Source: Cyanodermella asteris (Eukaryota; Ascomycota; Lecanoromycetes; Ostropales; Stictidaceae). Taken from it: DNA of 64,000 nucleotides. Shown here piece after piece: positions 10,731 through 21,724 of the stretch. A model generated the notes under the pieces. The model saw only the letters and a program-made list of their open reading frames with translations, searched no databases and was not told the origin of the DNA. Position 1 is the stretch's first letter. Each line of letters starts with the position of its first letter. The DNA lies in the NCBI GenBank assembly GCA_900618795.1, contig UYJD01000006.1, forward strand, positions 726,785-790,784. Direction: 5' to 3'. The translations under genes were made by a program, and so were the position numbers.

Positions 10731-11409
10731 NNNNNNNNNNNNNNNNNNNNNNNNNNNNNNNNNNNNNNNNNNNNNNNNNNNNNNNNNNNNNNNNNNNNNN
10801 NNNNNNNNNNNNNNNNNNNNNNNNNNNNNNNNNNNNNNNNNNNNNNNNNNNNNNNNNNNNNNNNNNNNNNNNNNNNNNNNNNNNNNNNNNNNNNNNNNNN
10901 NNNNNNNNNNNNNNNNNNNNNNNNNNNNNNNNNNNNNNNNNNNNNNNNNNNNNNNNNNNNNNNNNNNNNNNNNNNNNNNNNNNNNNNNNNNNNNNNNNNN
11001 NNNNNNNNNNNNNNNNNNNNNNNNNNNNNNNNNNNNNNNNNNNNNNNNNNNNNNNNNNNNNNNNNNNNNNNNNNNNNNNNNNNNNNNNNNNNNNNNNNNN
11101 NNNNNNNNNNNNNNNNNNNNNNNNNNNNNNNNNNNNNNNNNNNNNNNNNNNNNNNNNNNNNNNNNNNNNNNNNNNNNNNNNNNNNNNNNNNNNNNNNNNN
11201 NNNNNNNNNNNNNNNNNNNNNNNNNNNNNNNNNNNNNNNNNNNNNNNNNNNNNNNNNNNNNNNNNNNNNNNNNNNNNNNNNNNNNNNNNNNNNNNNNNNN
11301 NNNNNNNNNNNNNNNNNNNNNNNNNNNNNNNNNNNNNNNNNNNNNNNNNNNNNNNNNNNNNNNNNNNNNNNNNNNNNNNNNNNNNNNNNNNNNNNNNNNN
11401 NNNNNNNNN
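10731..11409. other. assembly gap (679 N)
   Basis: An unbroken run of N inside the transposon. The true length is unknown; the ORFs apparently spanning it are artefacts. Confidence 0.99.
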
Positions 11410-11491
11410 CAGGTACGTCCCCGACGTTCCTCGTGCTAGTTGATTGGCCACCATGCGTCTGGGACGCATGGGCTCCCTCATGTCCGTGACA

Positions 11492-11616
11492 CCAGACCGC
11501 GTCCCGGCGCCATATTTGGCTCACAATTACGTGTTAAAGTGGACGTGTTCGCGAAGAAATGATCATGTTAATTGCTTATATAAGCCGCGGATGGGGACTT
11601 TCCGGCTAGTATGTAG
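11492..11616 (-). repeat. right terminal inverted repeat, 125 bp
   Basis: Reverse-complement partner of 10420-10544 with no mismatch. Just inside it (11410-11491) the sequence is GC-richer and lacks the TA-rich look of the left arm. Confidence 0.9.
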
Positions 11617-11843
11617 AATCGAATCGCTTCTGAATTCGGCGTGTCTGCTGAGTCGAAGTGCGGAGGAGCGCCAAGCCCGACGAGTCGGGATGTTTGTTTA
11701 CCTACCTTCGTAACCACATCGCACACGGACAGCAAGCCTCAGCACTCTGCAGCAAGGACCAACGCCATCCTACCCCTGCTCGTACGGAAATAGCGACTAA
11801 TACATATGAGGGCGCATCGCAACTCGTTCACTCACTGACAACC

Positions 11844-14388
11844 ATGCCACGCGTCGCGCGCCGAAAAGAGGCGAAGACCGCTGCCTCGCCCTTCAAATCC
11901 CCCGTCAAGTGAGTGAATAGTGAACAAGCCCGCTGCGGCTGGCTCCTCCTTCCTTTGCACGACGAAAGCGTGACTCGATGGCTGACAGACCTGTGCGCGC
12001 AGGATCCCGCTCAATGACGATACTCAGGAAAAGGCGGCGCGATTACAGTCCCGACAAGCCCTTCAAGAGATCCAGTACAATTCGATCAGAGCCGCCGCAT
12101 CACCGGCGCGGAGAATGGCGCAGTATGAAAAGGGCGTGGGCACGCCCGATGGTCGACGCGGCGGAGGCGACGAGAACGATGATGGATGGGCTGCGGTGAC
12201 CGGTGGAGATAAGATGACGCCCATGAAGCGTGTGCCCATCCTGGCGAACTTCGAGGAGTGGATGAAAATGGCGACGGACAATAAGATCAACGCGACAAAT
12301 TCGTGGAATTTCGCACTCATCGACTATTTCCATGATATGTCGCTACTCAAGGAGGGCGACAGCGTTAACTTTCAGAAAGCGAGTTGTACATTGGATGGGT
12401 GCGTCAAGATTTACACCAGCAGAGTTGACAGCGTTGCGACGGAGACGGGCAAACTACTCAGCGGGTTGGCCGACAGTCGGAACTCGAACAAAAAGGGTGG
12501 AGACGCGGACGGCGAAGAGGGAGAGGACGAAGAGGACGACGATGGCGAAGACGGAGAGGGCCGCAAGAAGCCCAGGAAGAAGACACAACGGTCGTCAGAA
12601 GCCACACTCGCGACCTCCTTTGCCCAACTTCAGCTCAAGAAGTTCGAGCTAGAGTTTGCCGTTGATCCTCTGTTCAAGAAAGCTTCTGCCGACTTCGATG
12701 AAGGTGGTGCGAAAGGTCTTCTCCTGAACCACCTCTGCATCGACAGCACGGGCCGAATAGTGTTCGACAGCAGCGACGATACTGATGAAGGGACCCAAGC
12801 CGCCAGCATCCCAACAGATAGCCAAGAGGAGCGGACAGAACAAGGCGAGATCGAGGAGCCGTCAGTACTCGAGGATGAAGTTGCGGAGGACGAGATTGAG
12901 CTTGGTGACTTGGCCGCCAAGTTCTTCCCCGACCTGACTCTGTTGGACGAACAAGACATTTGCCCCTCGTTGAAGAATCTAGACCTTGGCGAGACTATGG
13001 ATCTGGCCAGCCTACCAATGCTACAAGACCAGAAAAATAAGGACGACAAGAAGAACGACTCACAACTAAACACCGACGATGACCCTGGCCTTTTCGCGCT
13101 CGGAGACGATGATGTGGACGAGCCGGAATTCGGGATGGGTGGTGATGCCTGGGCCCAGCAAGCCGGGCTCGAGCCCACCTTCGGCATGCCAGCTGACGGA
13201 CCAGACTCAGGAGAAACACAAGGCGAAGGCGAGGAAGGCAACTACGACGCAGACTCATCTTTTGCCATCAGGATGCAGTTTAACAACCGGGACAACGGAC
13301 ACGCCGACATTCTTGGCTATTTCGACAACACATTGAAATCGAACTGGGCTGGGCCCGAGCATTGGCGAATAAAGAAGATGAAACAAGACACTGGGCCCCG
13401 CGAAGTCACGAAGCGGAAACCCAAAGAACCGTTTGAGATTGACTTCCAGTCCACTCTTCCTCAGAAGCTCGTCGAGCAAATATACACACCCGCGAGCAGC
13501 AGCTCAGTCATTTCATTACCGAAAGCTCAATGGCGGTCACGAACCCGCCATCTCCTCCCTGACGACAAACACTTCAACTCCACCCACCTCCTCCGCCTCT
13601 TCCTCAAACCCAAAGCCCGCATCGGCCGCCGCGGGACCCGACGACCGCTACGGAATGCACCCACAGACGGATCCGAACCCCGACATCTCGACGACGCGTA
13701 CTGGGCGAAAGCCCAAGAACAAGCCGAAGAGCCACCTAAGAACGAATACGATGCAGACTTCTTCCAGGAAGACGATGGCGGATTCCCGCTGGCAATGTTC
13801 GACGAAGAAGACGCCTTCGAGGATGCGAGGGAGACATTCACACCCGCGTTTGGTGAGGATCAAGGCGCGGCTGTGAATGGTGAAGGTGTGCCCGCAGGTG
13901 CCGAGGCGGGTGGACTCAACAACTTGGGGTACGGATCTTCTCTTGTCACGCAGAGTAGGAGGTTACGACCCGAGTACGTATCATATGCGAAGGTCGCAAA
14001 GAAAGTCGACGTTCGAATGCTCAAGGAGAAGATGTGGAAAGGAATAGGATTCCAAGACGTAAGTATCTCGTCCAGCACGACGACAGATCGTGCGCCCCAC
14101 GAAATGAAGACCTCCGCTGACATTAACATGCAGATTATCGAACCTCCAAAGACGTCCGAGCCAGAAGCAGAAACCGAGACCGGGCCGCAACTCCAATTCA
14201 CGTCCGTCATGAACAACCTACAGAGCGCATATTCGGCAGAAGCGATGGCCGACATCTCCACGTCATACTGCTTCATCAGCTTGCTACATCTGGCGAACGA
14301 GAAGGGCTTGATATTGAGTAACGACCAAGGGCTGGAGGAGTTGAGTATTCGACGAGATATGACGGCGGACATGAGTGCCGCAGCTTGA
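11844..14388 (+). CDS. condensin complex subunit 2 (kleisin Brn1/Cnd2/CAP-H)
   Basis: This is the non-SMC kleisin of condensin, which bridges the SMC2/SMC4 heads and compacts chromosomes in mitosis. Exon 1 (11844-11908; MPRVARRKEAKTAASPF) joins across a 94-nt intron (11909-12002) to exon 2 (12003-14058), then a 75-nt intron (14059-14133) to exon 3 (14134-14388), giving 791 residues. Barren-family signatures include IPLNDDTQEKAARLQSRQAL, WMKMATDNKINATNSWNFAL and the N-terminal segment VKIYTSRVDSVATETGKLL. The C-terminus has the winged-helix-like end (FTSVMNNLQSAYSAEAMADISTSYCFISLLHLANEKGL). Long acidic linkers separate conserved blocks, as usual for the family. The last intron has a length divisible by three and no stop, so retention would add 25 residues in frame. 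It is convergent with the Hel2 gene downstream. Confidence 0.95.
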
Positions 14389-15337
14389 TGATGAGATACA
14401 TAACCGCATGATGGAGTTACGGCGTCAGAGCGATTCGAAGGCGCTTCTCTAGGTATTTGGGCAATATTCGAATTCTAGCATATCGTATGGGCAAACCTGA
14501 TTCTCTACAATGCTCGACTCTGCGCTTCTCGGGGTCCTGTTTTTTTTTTTCCCAGTGAGCAGAGCTTCGTGTATGCGAACCCCCCCCCCCCCTTCGCCCT
14601 GGACCTCGGACGTCTTGGGTATCCCGCGTTACCGTTACCGTTCCCGCTCGGATCAAGCCCGCCCCTTACTGCCGGCAGATAGCAACCCTGGACACTTTGA
14701 CCTCAGAAGCACGGCATCGTATCAGTACCTTGCCAGTGCAAAGACCATCCACACACCACCAGCCATCACATGATCACAAGTCTTTCCCTCCGATACGAGG
14801 CCGGGGCCTGGCGCCAGGATTCGCATCTGGGGTTGGAAGGTGAGGGGTGAAAGATGAGAGGTGGTAGAGGGTAAGATGAGAGAACGGATCCCCCTGCTCG
14901 TCCATGCCCGGTCGGGTGAGCTCCCTGACGAGGATTGGAGTGCGTCTGGAATGTTGAGCGAGGGAATGGGGAAGTCTGGGCTAGAAGAGGAAGTTTTTGT
15001 CAGTGCCATGTGAAGTGAGGCCTTTAATTTGTTGGGGTCGAAGGGTGAGAAATTGAGTCTTTGCGTCCAGGTTTGCTGAGGGCTGGCTGTAGCGCTTATT
15101 GGCGGCTCGAAGTGATTGATGGTGTTCACTTTGCGGCAATGTTGTAGTGAACCTCCTTCGGATCGTCATGTCAAACAGGAAAATCACGATCACCCAGGAA
15201 CATGGTGTCTGTGAATCTTAGGCGAAGACACAAAACACAAATAGCGTTCAAACTCTGTACCATGTCTTGTAAAGCAAACGCCTGAAGCGCCATCGCTAAG
15301 GACCATCCCCAAAGTCTTCACAACAATCACCGCAAAT
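14389..15337. other. intergenic between convergent genes
   Basis: About 950 bp between the 3' ends of Brn1 and Hel2. It holds a T(10+) run near 14530 and a C(12) run near 14581, and a Ser/Pro-rich minus-strand ORF (15129-14722) with no motif, which I consider unlikely to be a gene. Confidence 0.5.
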
Positions 15338-17728
15338 TCAACCCCATTGGTACAAAGTCTGTTGCTTCCCCTTCCTGCCCTTCCTCTTCCCAGCATTGAC
15401 CGGCTCCTCCTCTTCAGCAGGAGTCGCACTACTACTCCCCACTCCCCCAGCACCCCAAGCATTCACCGGGACCTGCGCACCAGTATCCCAATTTGCAGCC
15501 CCGCGGTGACGTCCCGCCGTCAAAAGATTCGGCTTGGGAGCAGTCGGTAAGCTAGGAAATGCATCCGCAGCCGGCAATGCTCGTCTCGCCCGCGGTGTCG
15601 ATGTCCCGCTGGCAGGTCGCGACGTCACGGGTGTAGCCCTGGCACTGCTGGCGGTAGAGGCGCCGCCCCAGGGTACTGCGGTGGCTGCTGAAGGCCTCGG
15701 ACCTGCTGGACGAGGTACTGCGAGAGAAGAGCTGGCACCAACGCTTGGAGTTGAGCCCCAGCCGCGAGGTTGGTTCCCGGCTGCGAATGCACGCTGGCTT
15801 TGTGACGTCGAGCTTTTGAGCTTTAGTATACGGTGGCCGGCAGGAGTGGTGTTCTGATTTGGCAGAGCACCGCTGGGCCCTGGCAGTGTTGGGTAGTCCT
15901 CGTTGATGGCGCGCCAGTCGTTCCAGGCTTTCAACAAAGCAGTACGCTTGGCTTCGCTATCGTATAGATCTGCAAGTTCCTTGACCAATTTACCGAGATC
16001 GGATGCTGAGACGTCGAAAAGAGCCAAGAGTGCATCAATCATTTGCGTAGCATTCAAAGCACTGGTGCGAAATTGTGAGACGCGATTTCGGAAGCTCGTG
16101 ATCTTTCCCGCATCGTGGGCTAGTAATTGTGCTGCTCGATCGACGACGGCATTGTGCTGAATCATTCGTGCTTGCTCTTGTGGGGTCTGTGCGTGGCCTG
16201 AAGTCTGAGGTCCGGCTCCAGAATTGGCAGAGTTTAGCGACAGGTTTTGTATGCGAGGAAATTCATTAGGAGCTGTAGCCGAACGAGGAACATTGACGGT
16301 CGTAGGGGCTGCCTGTTCACCACCAGGTCTAGCAGCATAGGCATTGCCAGTGGTAAGCTGACCTCCGAATGTCCTAGTTGTGACCGACTGCGCGGACCGA
16401 ATTTCCCTCTCTCGCTGAAACGCAAGTTCAGCCCGAGAAAGAGGCTGCGCGGTGGACACTGGCAAAGGTTCTGTGTTCGGGTCCCGGCCCCTAGCCTGAG
16501 CTCCTCCCCGGCCTCGTCTCCTCGGTTGCTGCTCTTCAGCTTGTCGCATATTTTCGAATGCAGACATGTCGACACGTCTGGCGTCTCGCTTCGCATCCTT
16601 GGACAGACCATTGGGATGCTCTTCCAACTGATGGGCCTTCAGATCCATCTCAGATCCAAAGACAATGAACTTCTTCGCCAAGCATTCGGTGTCAGGACAC
16701 TGAAAGTGGTCCTTGCGGAAGTGCTGCTCCAGAGCGGCGTAGTCTTTATAGTACTGATGCTGGCGTTGCGGATTCTGTCTTTCGCAAACATGACACTTTT
16801 CGTGCTTCTCTCTGCAATGCAAAAACAGCTCGTCATCGCCGTAAAACCGCTTTGAGCAAAATCCGCATTCGGGATGGCCCTTGAATCCTGTGGTGTCCGC
16901 CTCGCCGGGCTTCCTATCGCCGTGCCTTTCGTGTTTGCGCAAATCGTCCTTTGTAAACAGTGTATGCTCGTGTGGGAAGACCTTCTTGAAGCGCGTACAT
17001 ATATCGCACATCTGCTTATGATGTAGAGTCCTGACATGTCGATGCAAATCAGGCCAGCCAAGGCAGGCAATCTCGCATTCGGGATCTGGGCAGTTGTATC
17101 GCAGCAGCAGTATCGTATCATCTTGAATCTCCCTCGACTCGTAGCTGATGCCCAAATTATCGTCCGTGGTAACGAAATCGGCATCCGTGAAGTCCTCAAA
17201 CCTCTTGTCCCCGCTGTCCGTGAAGATGACTCTCGGAGATTCCGTCCTGCAATGCAAACACAGCCGACTCTTATACAGCGCGCGATTCCTCAACGAGCAC
17301 TCATGACACGTCCTGTGGTTGCACGGGGTGACCGCCTGGTGGACGATGTCCGAAGCACAGATGAAGCACACCTCCGCCTCGACATCGTCCCCTGCTAGTC
17401 CTCCTGCGCCCTCTGTTGTTCCTGCGGCAGCTCCGGTCGGGCGTTCACCGGAGCCGCCGCCGGAATCGTGATCACCCGGCGGGGGTCTTGAGAGAGAGTT
17501 CTGTGGCATTTTCCCGGCTGCGTTCGATGCCTGTTCAGGTCGGTAGTTGTCGTTGCGTCCCCCTCTTCCGCCGCGCCGTGCACTGCTTCCTCGGCCTGGA
17601 TTGCCGTCGCCTCTGCCTTGTCCGCCTCTTCGACCTCCGCGTCTACCTCCACGGGAGTCGTTTGACGGGCCCGATGGAACTTCTGTGGTACTGGATGTAG
17701 CCTGCGTGGAAGTCGAAGCAGAAGCCAT
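15338..17728 (-). CDS. E3 ubiquitin ligase Hel2/ZNF598 (ribosome quality control)
   Basis: Hel2/ZNF598 recognises collided ribosomes and ubiquitinates small-subunit proteins to start ribosome-associated quality control. The 796-residue single-exon protein has an Arg/Gly-rich N-terminus, a RING finger at about 121-160 (CFICASDIVHQAVTPCNHRT and CLHC), then the family's row of C2H2-type fingers. These include ECEIACLGWPDLHRHVRTLHH, CGFCSKRFYGDDELFLHCREKH, CHVCERQNPQRQHQYY and CPDTECLAKKFIVFGSEMD. A long disordered C-terminal half ends in the basic/aromatic tail GKRKGRKGKQQTLYQWG. The domain order matches yeast Hel2 and human ZNF598. The start is the first ATG; no intron is needed. Confidence 0.95.
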   Translation of the reverse strand: MASASTSTQATSSTTEVPSGPSNDSRGGRRGGRRGGQGRGDGNPGRGSSARRGGRGGRNDNYRPEQASNAAGKMPQNSLSRPPPGDHDSGGGSGERPTGAAAGTTEGAGGLAGDDVEAEVCFICASDIVHQAVTPCNHRTCHECSLRNRALYKSRLCLHCRTESPRVIFTDSGDKRFEDFTDADFVTTDDNLGISYESREIQDDTILLLRYNCPDPECEIACLGWPDLHRHVRTLHHKQMCDICTRFKKVFPHEHTLFTKDDLRKHERHGDRKPGEADTTGFKGHPECGFCSKRFYGDDELFLHCREKHEKCHVCERQNPQRQHQYYKDYAALEQHFRKDHFQCPDTECLAKKFIVFGSEMDLKAHQLEEHPNGLSKDAKRDARRVDMSAFENMRQAEEQQPRRRGRGGAQARGRDPNTEPLPVSTAQPLSRAELAFQREREIRSAQSVTTRTFGGQLTTGNAYAARPGGEQAAPTTVNVPRSATAPNEFPRIQNLSLNSANSGAGPQTSGHAQTPQEQARMIQHNAVVDRAAQLLAHDAGKITSFRNRVSQFRTSALNATQMIDALLALFDVSASDLGKLVKELADLYDSEAKRTALLKAWNDWRAINEDYPTLPGPSGALPNQNTTPAGHRILKLKSSTSQSQRAFAAGNQPRGWGSTPSVGASSSLAVPRPAGPRPSAATAVPWGGASTASSARATPVTSRPASGTSTPRARRALPAADAFPSLPTAPKPNLLTAGRHRGAANWDTGAQVPVNAWGAGGVGSSSATPAEEEEPVNAGKRKGRKGKQQTLYQWG

Positions 17729-18400
17729 TGTATCTGTGGCTGTACAGGTGGTATTTGCTTTGTGGAGAGAGACCTGATTTGTAATCGGGTAAAGTGGTGC
17801 GCACAGAAGCTTCTATAGTGATCGTGTAAGCTTATGAAGGGTTTGATTAAGGTCAATGGCTCATGTATGCGATGAGAGTAACGGTAAGAGGTGTCTGTGG
17901 TGACAGGGCAGAAGAATATTTTAGTGGGGGAAACGGTGACGTTCGGACTGGGATGCCAAATATGCGTGTCAAGAAATGCATCCGTGCGCTGACAGCCGTG
18001 ACTCTTCAAGCCGCCACCGGCCAATTGGCAATGCAACGTTTACTAAATCAGCCTTACAATGCAGCCTTCAACCATGCATGGACCCTTTAATGGCTCATCA
18101 TGTTTAACCTGACTCATCGCAGTCCATAGAATGTGAAGGACCTTGCGTTTGGTGCTGCCTTATCTCATCTGTTGGGCAGACCTCTGCCTCATCGCAGAGA
18201 TCCCTCCACGAGAATGCGCATTCGCCCGATATGAACAGCATGGAGTGTACTTGAGTATGGCAGTAATGTCGGTGACTTTCGTCCATGTCATGGAACCACC
18301 AGAGTAAACTTATCCAAGCGCCAGCTTGTTTGTTTTGGCGCTGCCAGACCCTCGGACCGCGTTGTTCACCCACACACCTGCTCCCGTTTCCTTATTGATA
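17729..18400. other. intergenic (Hel2 promoter side), no supported gene
   Basis: About 670 bp between the Hel2 start and the end of the small two-exon gene. Plus-strand ORF 17863-18090 has no recognisable content. Confidence 0.5.
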
Positions 18401-18863
18401 TCAATCGCTGAAGTATGGTGAACCGCTCGTTCCATGATCGTACATTCCCCTCCATCGCGTGCTGGACCAGTTGCCAAACAGTGTATCATTACTGAAATCC
18501 TCAAGCACCCCGTCCCGGAAAGCCCAATAGAAGCTGGCACACTCATGCTCCGCCATGAAAGACATGGCCTCTTTTAACGTATCATATATCCCATGGAAAG
18601 CAGTATTGACGCGAGGACGCAGGTAAATCTGAAACGCACGACTGTGAACGATAAAAACATCAAAAGTCAGCTACGTCATTGATGTTGAAATCCGTCTCGT
18701 GGGCGGATGAGGCTTTCTTTGCTTACTGTTCGGTGAATATGGCTCCAAAAAGTGTGCCATCCGGATCCCTCGACACCAGTGCGAAATAGCCGGTCCTAAA
18801 CCCTGAAGGCGACGTCGGAGCCGTCGTCAACGATGACGTGCCCGCATTTGCCAGAAAGGCCAT
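18401..18863 (-). CDS. small conserved-looking hypothetical protein, two exons
   Basis: Exon 1 is 18863-18727 (MAFLANAGTSSLTTAPTS to GAIFTE) with a GTAAGC donor. An 85-nt intron (18726-18642) ends in TTCACAG, and exon 2 is 18641-18401. The splice is phase 2 and in frame, producing 125 residues: HRAFQIYLRPRVNTAFHGIY, EAMSFMAEHECASFYWAFRD, WSSTRWRGMYDHGTSG. Residue use is that of a folded globular protein (many aromatic residues), with no signal peptide or membrane span. I do not recognise the family. That two separate frames join cleanly at consensus sites is the main evidence that this is a real gene, too short to stand out as an ORF. Confidence 0.65.
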
Positions 18864-20308
18864 GGCAGGTCAAGCATCGATCGACTTTTCAGATCCGATT
18901 TTGCCAAGTAGATCACCTCAGGTCATGACGAAAATGCAAAGGAGGCAAAGGCAAATAATATGAAACAAGAAAAGACCGGCTTCCTTCACGGCTTTAATAA
19001 CTCTCCGCTCACAATTACCCTTTTCTATTCCTGAAGGAAGGGATGAACCACCAATGAGTCCTACGGCTTATCCGCCGGGAGCAGTCCGGAGTGAACGTTC
19101 CGTGATCCACTTTTCGCGAGAATAGGTAAGAAGGGGTTTTGGTGGGTGCGAGACCTACCTACCTACCTGGTTTTCCGTCCGGATCGGAAGATGTACAGTA
19201 GTTCAAGCTGTCAACTCATGGCGGAGAAGGCAAACAAGCACGTAAGCAGCTCGTGCCGGATTCCGGGAGTGTGTGACGGAGCCTCTCGTCCTTTCGGGTG
19301 GCGGATCAAGTCCACCAGCGGAGACGTATACCGTAGTGGAAAACAAGACAACGAAACGTAGTCAAGGAGCACGATCAGGACAGCTGAAAAATGATTTCTC
19401 CTTTCCTGGCTCGAGCTTCAAGCTTCAGGGAGTAGCCCTGCGAGTCGGCCGCCGCTCAGCCGCCTCAGGGTCAGGGAGGATGTTCGTGCCTCTCGAGCAT
19501 CGTCATCATCGTGAAAATCGTTTTTGATGATTTATTCCTCACTGTTTTTGCGTTCGTTTGCTTTTCTGATTTTCACCATTACACCCTGATTGAAGGTAGA
19601 GACGCCGGAGTGCGGGTCTTGGTTCTCAGCCTCCGCCTGTAGCTCCAGGATATTGCTAAGCCAGGAGGTGGCGAACCCCGGTCAGCTGCCGAACACGCGG
19701 ATGACCTCATACGGGGCCCGGGCTAAGATTTGGAGCTAGATAAAGCGGTGTCAAGAAGCCTCGTGGCGTCGAGTGTGAAAGGTGATGGATGGAAAAAATA
19801 ATGTTCGGGATATTTGCCCAGTTGCGCGAGACGGGCTGAGAGTGGTGGAGGATGGGTCCAGCTGGAGATCCGAGTGGAGACACGGATTGCGCATGGCTTG
19901 CGTAACCGAACTTTTCCTGCGTCAGTGCTTTTCGAGGATTTCGGTTTTTAGTTCTGAAGGTCATAAGGATGACTTGGAGTCCGGCGAGAATCGTGGAAGA
20001 AAAAAAGCTTGCGGCCTGAAAAATGTTTCATGGCTTGGAGTCACGGTCGGACAGGATGTCGGCCAAGACATTACGAGATCTTGAGGATTCGATATCTGAA
20101 CAACAGACATGGCTTCCATCTCCAATTTCTCCGATGGTTTGTAGCGCTTCGCGTCACTACTAAATCAAGTCTTGCACGGCGAACAAATTCGCCACTCAAG
20201 GCGTGCGTGCACAGTCAGCTCACGAAGAAGCCATTGAAGCAAGCCATAAAAGTCGTTAATTTGGGTAGCTAAGGCATTGAGCCATTCCCTCCAGTACCAT
20301 CGTCACAG
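18864..20308. other. intergenic, no supported gene
   Basis: About 1.4 kb. It contains a short (CCTA)n run at about 19155-19170 and only weak ORFs (19146-19361, 19273-19527, 19782-20084 plus; 19964-19707 minus). It includes the presumed promoter of the small two-exon gene and the 3' region of the rhodopsin-domain gene. Confidence 0.5.
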
Positions 20309-21724
20309 TCAATCCCCAAACTCAAATTCGTATCTCTTCGTAACCTTGCCACCGCTTGGTCCAGCCGGAGGCTTCGGGGGCCAGTTTTTCAATGCCTCCC
20401 ATCGTTCCCACGGCTCGACATCGCGGGATTTGAAGTTTTCAAAGCTCTTCGTCGTCATCTTCTGCCTCTTTTCATCCATGTCTGCTAACAACGATCCATT
20501 TCTCGCCATTGCCTCCACGGAATGTGATCGTCGCGACTGCATTTCGAATTGCGTGCCGTCGCGATCTAGTTGCGGTAACGCGGTAACGCTCGATCTGCGC
20601 GAGTTCGGCTGGCCGATTTTGGAGAAGGGATGTGCCATGCTTTCGCTGATGGTTGCCACGCCGTCGCTGAGAACGCTAGCTTTGCGTTTGAGGTATTGTC
20701 GCCTGCCTCGATCGGCGGTCGACACGATCGTGTTGCCCGATGTGTATGCGAGAGCGAAGCTCTGGCTGGCAGACCCCGATCCATAGCGTTTGAGTTGAGA
20801 TTTGTGTCGGATGTGGTTGTATAGTACGACGAGGCTGGGTAGGCTGGCAGCGATGCAGCCCGAGGAGAGTTCGATAAAAGTACAAAGAATCGTGGGCATG
20901 CTGTAAAACATAAAGTCGCTGTCCCAGCTCATGTTGCTTCTGACCCGGTATACCACCGACAAGCACGATGCCAGGATCGCAACGAGGCCGACGAAGAAGA
21001 TGCATCCCAGGCCGCATGTCTTTCGCCCCGAGGACTGGATTTGGGTGATTGCCACCATCGGCAGTGTCCAAATAGCCAGACCCAGGACGAGACCGCCGCA
21101 TGCCATTGCGAACATCATCACGTTCATTGCCCATGCCTTCCCTGCGGGAATGGCAAGTGGCATTGGCTCGCCTGGTTGACGAACCCAAATGCAGAGCTCT
21201 CCAACGACAATCGCTGTGTAGAAAAGACAAGTAACGGCCATACCGGTGACAGTCGATATGCGGAGCCACCGGTAGGAGTAGAAAGTCTGAAACAAATAAG
21301 TGAAGAAGGTCAGCTTGACGAAAAGCATCGTCAGCGGAACCAGTGTGTCGAAGCAGTCGTTTTCCGAAGTCCAAGTTGTCGAATAAACCAACCCAAGCGG
21401 CACGTTCCAAACATGACTGCCGACTTTGCTGACCACGCCGAAGATACAGGTCAGGATGTAGACGCCGATCGTACCAACGAAACCGAAGGCCAGAGTCAAA
21501 TCATCCCAAGCCCACGCCCGTACTACTCTCATCTTGGTGAAGAATCGTAAACCCACAACGACCAGCATTGCAGTCAGAAAGACGGTAGCGAGGCCTATCA
21601 TGATACCAATCTGGTTGCCCGGATTGCCTTGAAAGTCTGTGTGTTGTCCAGCGGGGGCTTTGGCGAGGGGTATTCGTTCGATGTCAGCATCGTCGGCCTG
21701 TCCATAGTTGAACTGCAAGGCCAT
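20309..21724 (-). CDS. seven-transmembrane protein, fungal rhodopsin domain (PTH11-like, no CFEM)
   Basis: A 471-residue integral membrane protein. Seven hydrophobic spans are visible: about 38-60 (IGIMIGLATVFLTAMLVVVG), 74-97, 125-148, 156-178, 200-224, 236-258 and 270-296. The motif RAWAWDDLTLAFGF after the first span and WTLPMVAITQIQ after the fifth match the fungal rhodopsin-domain family that includes PTH11-like receptors. No N-terminal cysteine-rich CFEM domain is present. The 150-residue cytosolic tail is Ser/Arg-rich with several RRSS/RRSH sites that could be phosphorylated. Members are thought to sense surface or chemical cues through G proteins, but most are uncharacterised; the ligand is unknown. 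Single exon, first ATG used. Confidence 0.85.
   Translation of the reverse strand: MALQFNYGQADDADIERIPLAKAPAGQHTDFQGNPGNQIGIMIGLATVFLTAMLVVVGLRFFTKMRVVRAWAWDDLTLAFGFVGTIGVYILTCIFGVVSKVGSHVWNVPLGLVYSTTWTSENDCFDTLVPLTMLFVKLTFFTYLFQTFYSYRWLRISTVTGMAVTCLFYTAIVVGELCIWVRQPGEPMPLAIPAGKAWAMNVMMFAMACGGLVLGLAIWTLPMVAITQIQSSGRKTCGLGCIFFVGLVAILASCLSVVYRVRSNMSWDSDFMFYSMPTILCTFIELSSGCIAASLPSLVVLYNHIRHKSQLKRYGSGSASQSFALAYTSGNTIVSTADRGRRQYLKRKASVLSDGVATISESMAHPFSKIGQPNSRRSSVTALPQLDRDGTQFEMQSRRSHSVEAMARNGSLLADMDEKRQKMTTKSFENFKSRDVEPWERWEALKNWPPKPPAGPSGGKVTKRYEFEFGD

Larger units (their letters stand above)
10420..11616. mobile_element. Tc1/mariner-like DNA transposon remnant around an assembly gap
   Basis: Two identical 125-bp inverted ends (10420-10544 and 11492-11616) flank an interior containing 679 N. 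The outer ends read CTACATACTAGCC; a TA target duplication is compatible. From the ATG at 10524 the left arm encodes a helix-turn-helix-like start (LTEISANMGIPYGIVKNT) followed by a basic GRPRK-like stretch, as in fungal Tc1-type transposases. Two TAG/TAA-type stops interrupt it and the interior is rich in TA, as expected of repeat-induced point mutation. Most of the transposase would lie in the gap, so completeness cannot be judged. The right end repeats the first bases of the coding region in reverse, so the inverted ends reach into the gene. A long-TIR Fot1/pogo relative is an alternative. Confidence 0.75.

Noticed and set aside
10678-11524. Two long minus-strand ORFs of 267-272 codons
   Set aside because: They are open only because they run through the 679-N assembly gap.
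14722-15129. 135-codon minus ORF between Brn1 and Hel2
   Set aside because: Ser/Pro-biased, no motif, poor start context, lies in the 3' region between convergent genes.
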